Shown: piece by piece, positions 58,809 to 61,588 of the stretch
Layout: each line of letters starts with the position of its first letter
How positions within the stretch are numbered: position 1 is the first letter of the stretch
Source of the DNA: Solirubrobacter deserti
GTDB lineage: Bacteria; Actinomycetota; Thermoleophilia; Solirubrobacterales; Solirubrobacteraceae
Direction: 5' to 3'
Length of the DNA: 61,588 bases
NCBI RefSeq assembly: GCF_027587175.1
Contig: NZ_JAPCID010000049.1
Location: 1-61,588 of the forward strand
Notes under the pieces: generated by a model
What the model was told of the DNA's origin: nothing
The model's input: only the letters and a program-made list of their open reading frames with translations
The model's database searches: none
Made by a program: the position numbers and the translations under genes

Positions 58809-58811
58809 GAT
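58806..58811 (+). promoter_or_regulatory. Putative -10 of def, overlapping priA stop
   Basis: TAAGAT, exactly 6 nt, GTG (58818). The TAA is the priA stop codon. Confidence 0.55.
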
Positions 58812-58817
58812 CGACGG

Positions 58818-59399
58818 GTGGCCGAGGAAGCGCACGGACAAGTCGTCGAGCCGAGCGAACGGCTCGATCCCGAGACGCGCGCCCGCCGCGAGGCCGCGCT
58901 CAAGCTCGTCCGCAAGTACGGCGACCCGGTGCTCCGCTCACGCGCGCTGGAGATCAACCACTTCGACGAGGCGCTGCGCGAGGAGGTCCGTCGCATGGGC
59001 CGCCTGATGCACGACGCCTACGGCATCGGGCTCGCCGCCACGCAGGTCGGCAAGATGCACCGCCTGCTGGTCTACCGGACCGAGCTCGAGGGCTCGATCG
59101 CCGCGCTCGTCAACCCGGTGCTGGAGTGGGCGAGCAAGGACAAGGAGACCTCCGAGGAGGGCTGTCTGTCGCTGCCCGGCGTCGCCGTAGAGGTCGAGCG
59201 CCCCGTGCACGTCCGCGTCTCCGCGCTCGACGAGTACGGCAAGCCGATCCTCATCGAGGCCTCGGGCCTGGAGGCGCGGGTCATCCAGCACGAGATGGAC
59301 CACCTGGACGGCGTCCTCATCCTGGACCGCGCCTCGCGCGACCAGCGCAAGCAGGCGATGAAGACGCTCCGCGAGCAGCTCGAGCCTCAGACAGCTTGA
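58818..59399 (+). CDS. def: Peptide deformylase
   Basis: Removes the formyl group from nascent N-terminal Met. The 193-residue metalloenzyme shows the three motifs: GIGLAATQV, EEGCLSLPG (metal Cys) and QHEMDHLDGVL (metal His pair and Glu). The N-terminus has an extra 28-residue charged stretch before LVRKYGDPVLRS. It overlaps fmt by TTGA, the usual partner that adds formyl groups to the initiator tRNA. Confidence 0.97.
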   Translation: MAEEAHGQVVEPSERLDPETRARREAALKLVRKYGDPVLRSRALEINHFDEALREEVRRMGRLMHDAYGIGLAATQVGKMHRLLVYRTELEGSIAALVNPVLEWASKDKETSEEGCLSLPGVAVEVERPVHVRVSALDEYGKPILIEASGLEARVIQHEMDHLDGVLILDRASRDQRKQAMKTLREQLEPQTA

Positions 59400-61030
59400 G
59401 AAACGTCTACCTCGGCACCTCCGAGTTCGCGGCCGTCGTGCTGCGCGCGCTGGCTGCGAGCGACCATCGCCCGCAGCTGGTCGTCACACGCCCGGACGCC
59501 AAGCAGGGGCGCGGCCAGAAGCTCGCCCCGCCGCCGGTCGCGGTGCTCGCGGCCGAGCTCGGCATCCCGTTCATCCAGCCCGCCGACCTGCACGCGCCGG
59601 AGACGCTGCAGGCGATCGCGGAAGTCCAGCCCGAGGTGCTCACCACCTGCGCCTACGGCGTGCTGATCAAAGAGCCGCTGCTCAGCGACTACGAGATGAT
59701 CAACGTGCACCCGTCGCTGCTGCCGCGCTGGCGCGGGGCGGCGCCGATCGAGCGCTCGATCATGGCCGGCGACGCCGAGACCGGCGTGGCGATCATGCGC
59801 GTCACCGCCGGCTGGGACTCGGGGCCCGTCTACGCGTTGGGGCGCGAGCCGATCCGGGAGGACGACGACTACGGCACGCTCGTCCCGCGCCTGGAGGAGC
59901 TCGGCGCGCGCCTGCTGGTGCAGGTCCTCGACGAGCGTCCCCAGCCGGTCGAGCAGGACGAGTCCGGCGTCACCTACGCGAACAAGATCGGCGCGCGCGA
60001 GCGCGCGCTGGACCCGACGCAGACGCCGGAGGAAGTCGAGCGCACGATCCGCGCGCTGCGCCCGCACATCGGGTCCCGCCTGCCGCTGCCCGACGGCACG
60101 TTCCTGGGCGTGACCGCGGCGCGCGTCGACGGGCCGACCCGGGCGCCCGCCGGCGGCCTCGTCCGCACCGACGGCCTGCGCCTGCTGCTCGACTGCCACG
60201 GCGGCGCGCTCGAGATCCTCGAGGTCAGGCCGCCCGGCGGCAAGGTCATGCCCGCCGCCGACTGGCTGCGCGGCCAGCGCGACGCCATGCTCACGAACTT
60301 CCGCTTCGACCCCGCGCTGCCCGACCGCGGCCTGGACGAGATCCTCGAGACCGCCCAGCGCGAATGGCGCGACCCCGACGACGAGTGGCAGCCGCACGTG
60401 TGCGCGCTCGCCGCGCGTGGGGACGCGGAGACGCTCGCCGCGCTCGAGCCGCTCGCCCGCTCCGACAAGCCCGAGCTGCGCGAGCTCGCCGCCTACGTGG
60501 TCGGCCAGCTCGGCACGACCACGCCCGCGCTTCCGGCCGAGCAGGAGGCCGCGCTGCGCAGCATGGCCGAGCGCGAGCAGGACCCGACGGTGCTCGCGGC
60601 GATCATCTGCGCCTTCGGCCACATGGGCGCGCCGGCCGGGCACGACTGGCTGCTCGCGCAGCGCGGCCACGCGGACGTCTCTGTCCGCGAGGCCGTGGCG
60701 TTCGCGCTCGGCGGGCGACCGGGGGAGGACACCCTGGCCGCGCTGATCGAGCTGTCCGCGGACGAGGACGCGAAGGTGCGCGACTGGGCGACGTTCGCGC
60801 TCGGGACGCTGGCCCCATCGGACGGGGATGAGTTGCGGGACGCGCTGGCCGCGCGGCTGGACGATCCGGACGAGGACACGCGGATGGAAGCCGTGCACGG
60901 GCTCGCGCTGCGGGGGGATGCGCGTGCGGCTGAGCCTGCGCGCGAGCTGCTCGCCGGGCGGGATGCCTCGGACGACGGCGTGTGGCGGCGCCATTTGTTG
61001 GCGGAGACACGCGAGAGTCTGGACTCGTAG
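59396..61030 (+). CDS. fmt: Methionyl-tRNA formyltransferase fused to HEAT repeats
   Basis: A 544-residue protein. Residues about 1-300 are a complete Fmt: YLGTSEFAAVVLRAL, VVTRPDAKQGRGQKL, the catalytic Asn-His-Asp set in CAYGVLI, INVHPSLLPRWRGAAPIERSI and WDSGPVYALG, and the C-terminal OB-like domain ending RPPGGKVMPAADWLRGQR. The remaining 245 residues form a HEAT-repeat array (AALEPLARSDKPELRELAAYVVGQLG, VLAAIICAFGHMG, VSVREAVAFALGG, KVRDWATFALGTLA, TRMEAVHGLALRGD). HEAT proteins like this are usually separate genes. An in-frame ATG at 60287 could also yield the HEAT part alone. TTG start overlaps the def stop (TTGA). Confidence 0.88.
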   Translation: MRNVYLGTSEFAAVVLRALAASDHRPQLVVTRPDAKQGRGQKLAPPPVAVLAAELGIPFIQPADLHAPETLQAIAEVQPEVLTTCAYGVLIKEPLLSDYEMINVHPSLLPRWRGAAPIERSIMAGDAETGVAIMRVTAGWDSGPVYALGREPIREDDDYGTLVPRLEELGARLLVQVLDERPQPVEQDESGVTYANKIGARERALDPTQTPEEVERTIRALRPHIGSRLPLPDGTFLGVTAARVDGPTRAPAGGLVRTDGLRLLLDCHGGALEILEVRPPGGKVMPAADWLRGQRDAMLTNFRFDPALPDRGLDEILETAQREWRDPDDEWQPHVCALAARGDAETLAALEPLARSDKPELRELAAYVVGQLGTTTPALPAEQEAALRSMAEREQDPTVLAAIICAFGHMGAPAGHDWLLAQRGHADVSVREAVAFALGGRPGEDTLAALIELSADEDAKVRDWATFALGTLAPSDGDELRDALAARLDDPDEDTRMEAVHGLALRGDARAAEPARELLAGRDASDDGVWRRHLLAETRESLDS

Positions 61031-61101
61031 GTCGTCCGCGGGCGCCGCAGCGTTTTCGAAACGAACGGCGAACGGCTCATCGAGCGAACACGGGCCGGCG
61101 G

Positions 61102-61150
61102 GGGGTGACGTACATAGGTTGCGCCTAGCGCAACGTTTGTTCGTCACCCC
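61102..61150. terminator. 49-bp nested palindrome after fmt
   Basis: GGGGTGACG-N7-GTTGCGC, centre CTA, GCGCAAC-N7-CGTCACCCC: two symmetric dyads sharing the same centre, 20 of 23 positions paired. On the plus strand it is followed by GTTTGTT, so it may terminate the def-fmt transcript; it could also be a protein-binding site or a mobile repeat. Confidence 0.55.
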
Positions 61151-61401
61151 GTTTGTTCAGAGCGCGGTTGAGCCCGAGCGTGATCGCTTCGGGCCCGGAG
61201 CAGGACGAAACGACCACTTCCGCCCACGTGGTCTCCGTAGCCCGTAACTTGACGGTACGCAGCACGGCGATGTTCGCGCCACGCGGGGCTCGGAGGGCGC
61301 TGAGCGCGGGCGCGAGGCGGAAACGCCGCTCCCTTCCCCCCTCGGTGAGCCTTCGAACCCGGTCACGGCCGCCGCGGCACGTGGACTGCCCTCCACAACG
61401 A

Positions 61402-61428
61402 CGACGGGCGCCCAAGGGGCGCCCGTCG
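61402..61428. terminator. Perfect 12-bp hairpin
   Basis: CGACGGGCGCCC, loop AAG, GGGCGCCCGTCG, 20 bp downstream of the reverse-strand gene that ends at 61449. Probable terminator of that gene. Confidence 0.65.
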
Positions 61429-61448
61429 CACAAGCTATGTGAGACCGC

Positions 61449-61588
61449 CTACCAGGCCGGCGTCGCGGCCGGATCGGCGGCCGGCTCGGCCACCGCGGGC
61501 TGCTCGGCCTGGACCGCGGCCGGAGTCGGCTCGGCGGGGGCGGGCGTCTCGACCGGCGGGGCGGCCGCCTCGACCGGCGCGGCCGCCG
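61449..61588 (-). CDS. 3' end of a protein with an Ala/Pro/Glu-rich tail (partial)
   Basis: The last 46 codons of a gene running off the right edge. The visible part is a low-complexity Ala/Pro/Glu/Val tail (PVETPAPAEPTPAA and EPAADPAATPAW), a composition seen in extended C-termini of ribosomal or cell-envelope proteins of actinobacteria. Nothing more specific can be said. The stop is followed by a strong hairpin. Confidence 0.6.
   Translation of the reverse strand, partial: AAAPVEAAAPPVETPAPAEPTPAAVQAEQPAVAEPAADPAATPAW

Larger units (their letters stand above)
61031..61448. other. 418-bp convergent intergenic region
   Basis: No convincing gene. It holds a 49-bp imperfect palindrome (61102-61150), a direct repeat CGTTTGTTC (61134-61142 and 61150-61158), and a perfect 12-bp hairpin (61402-61428). 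A minus-strand ORF at 61125-61433 has a protein-like C-terminal third, but it lacks a start signal and begins inside the hairpin. Confidence 0.5.

Noticed and set aside
54816-58841. A 1341-codon open frame opposite priA and the LuxR gene
   Set aside because: It is the GC-bias shadow of two well-supported genes; no domains are visible.
61300-61370. tRNA T-arm-like GGGTTCGAAGGC on the minus strand
   Set aside because: The flanking bases do not form a T-stem, and no other tRNA arms are present.
61125-61433. 102-codon minus-strand ORF in the last intergenic region
   Set aside because: It starts inside a terminator hairpin, has no ribosome binding site or leaderless -10, and only its last third looks protein-like.
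1-61588. CRISPR array, insertion sequence, prophage or rRNA operon
   Set aside because: No regularly spaced repeats, transposase or integrase genes, att-like repeats or rRNA sequences were seen.

Overview
The window is a very GC-rich, densely packed bacterial chromosome segment with many GTG and some TTG starts and 4-bp ATGA/GTGA/TTGA overlaps. Gene content and order suggest a deep-branching actinobacterium of the Thermoleophilia/Solirubrobacterales type (inference from gene content; no marker rRNA is present). Supporting traits are a two-subunit glycine decarboxylase, a Thermotoga/Bacillus-style DAHP synthase, an intact PriA helicase, an arylsulfotransferase-like secreted protein and a DUF4328 protein.

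Layout. 1-9.7 kb: a secreted Ig-like protein, then a rearranged division/cell-wall cluster (ftsW, murG, a small lipoprotein, recQ on the other strand, murC, ftsQ, ftsZ); no murB or ftsA lies here. 9.7-16 kb: a membrane diguanylate cyclase and the complete glycine cleavage operon gcvT-gcvH-gcvPA-gcvPB. 16-24 kb: secreted proteins, including two tandem calcium-repeat-like paralogues (the second frameshifted), then trpS, scpA, scpB, a DUF4328 membrane protein and an arylsulfotransferase-like protein. 23.6-33 kb: rlmN and rluB, then an aromatic amino-acid block (aroH, hisC, a leader peptide, aroF, tyrA, aroA) interrupted by a TetR-controlled drug-efflux ABC pair. 33-42.5 kb: a DUF559 protein, a flippase-like membrane protein, a phytase-like secreted protein, a class V aminotransferase, a KTSC protein, a MocR/PdxR regulator divergent from a flavin-binding oxidase-like gene, then cmk, der and metK. 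42.5-50 kb: sugar uptake and use (SSS symporter, galK, a sugar ABC binding protein with two permeases but no ATPase, GH43), an orphan beta-class DNA methyltransferase and a LysE exporter. 50.7-56.6 kb: an unusual alpha/beta-hydrolase-glycosyltransferase fusion coupled to a methyltransferase and preceded by a giant LuxR ATPase regulator with a collagen-like insert. 56.7-61 kb: priA, def and an fmt gene fused to HEAT repeats. The right edge holds the 3' end of a reverse-strand gene.

The most interesting signals are regulatory. (1) A 24-codon ORF between hisC and the DAHP synthase gene ends in a run of Tyr, Trp and Phe codons, followed by mutually exclusive hairpins: a likely aromatic-amino-acid attenuator. 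(2) At least a dozen genes have a TANNNT hexamer 6-7 nt (others 9-10 nt) before the start codon and no Shine-Dalgarno, implying widespread leaderless transcription. In several cases the hexamer is built from the stop codon of the upstream gene. This rule also settles several ambiguous starts (murC, the KTSC gene, the class V aminotransferase).

How the genes work together: septal wall synthesis and division; one-carbon/glycine metabolism; chorismate-to-Tyr/Phe synthesis with feedback (ACT domain) and probable attenuation control; galactose/pentoside uptake; and translation start and maturation (def/fmt, trpS, rlmN, rluB).
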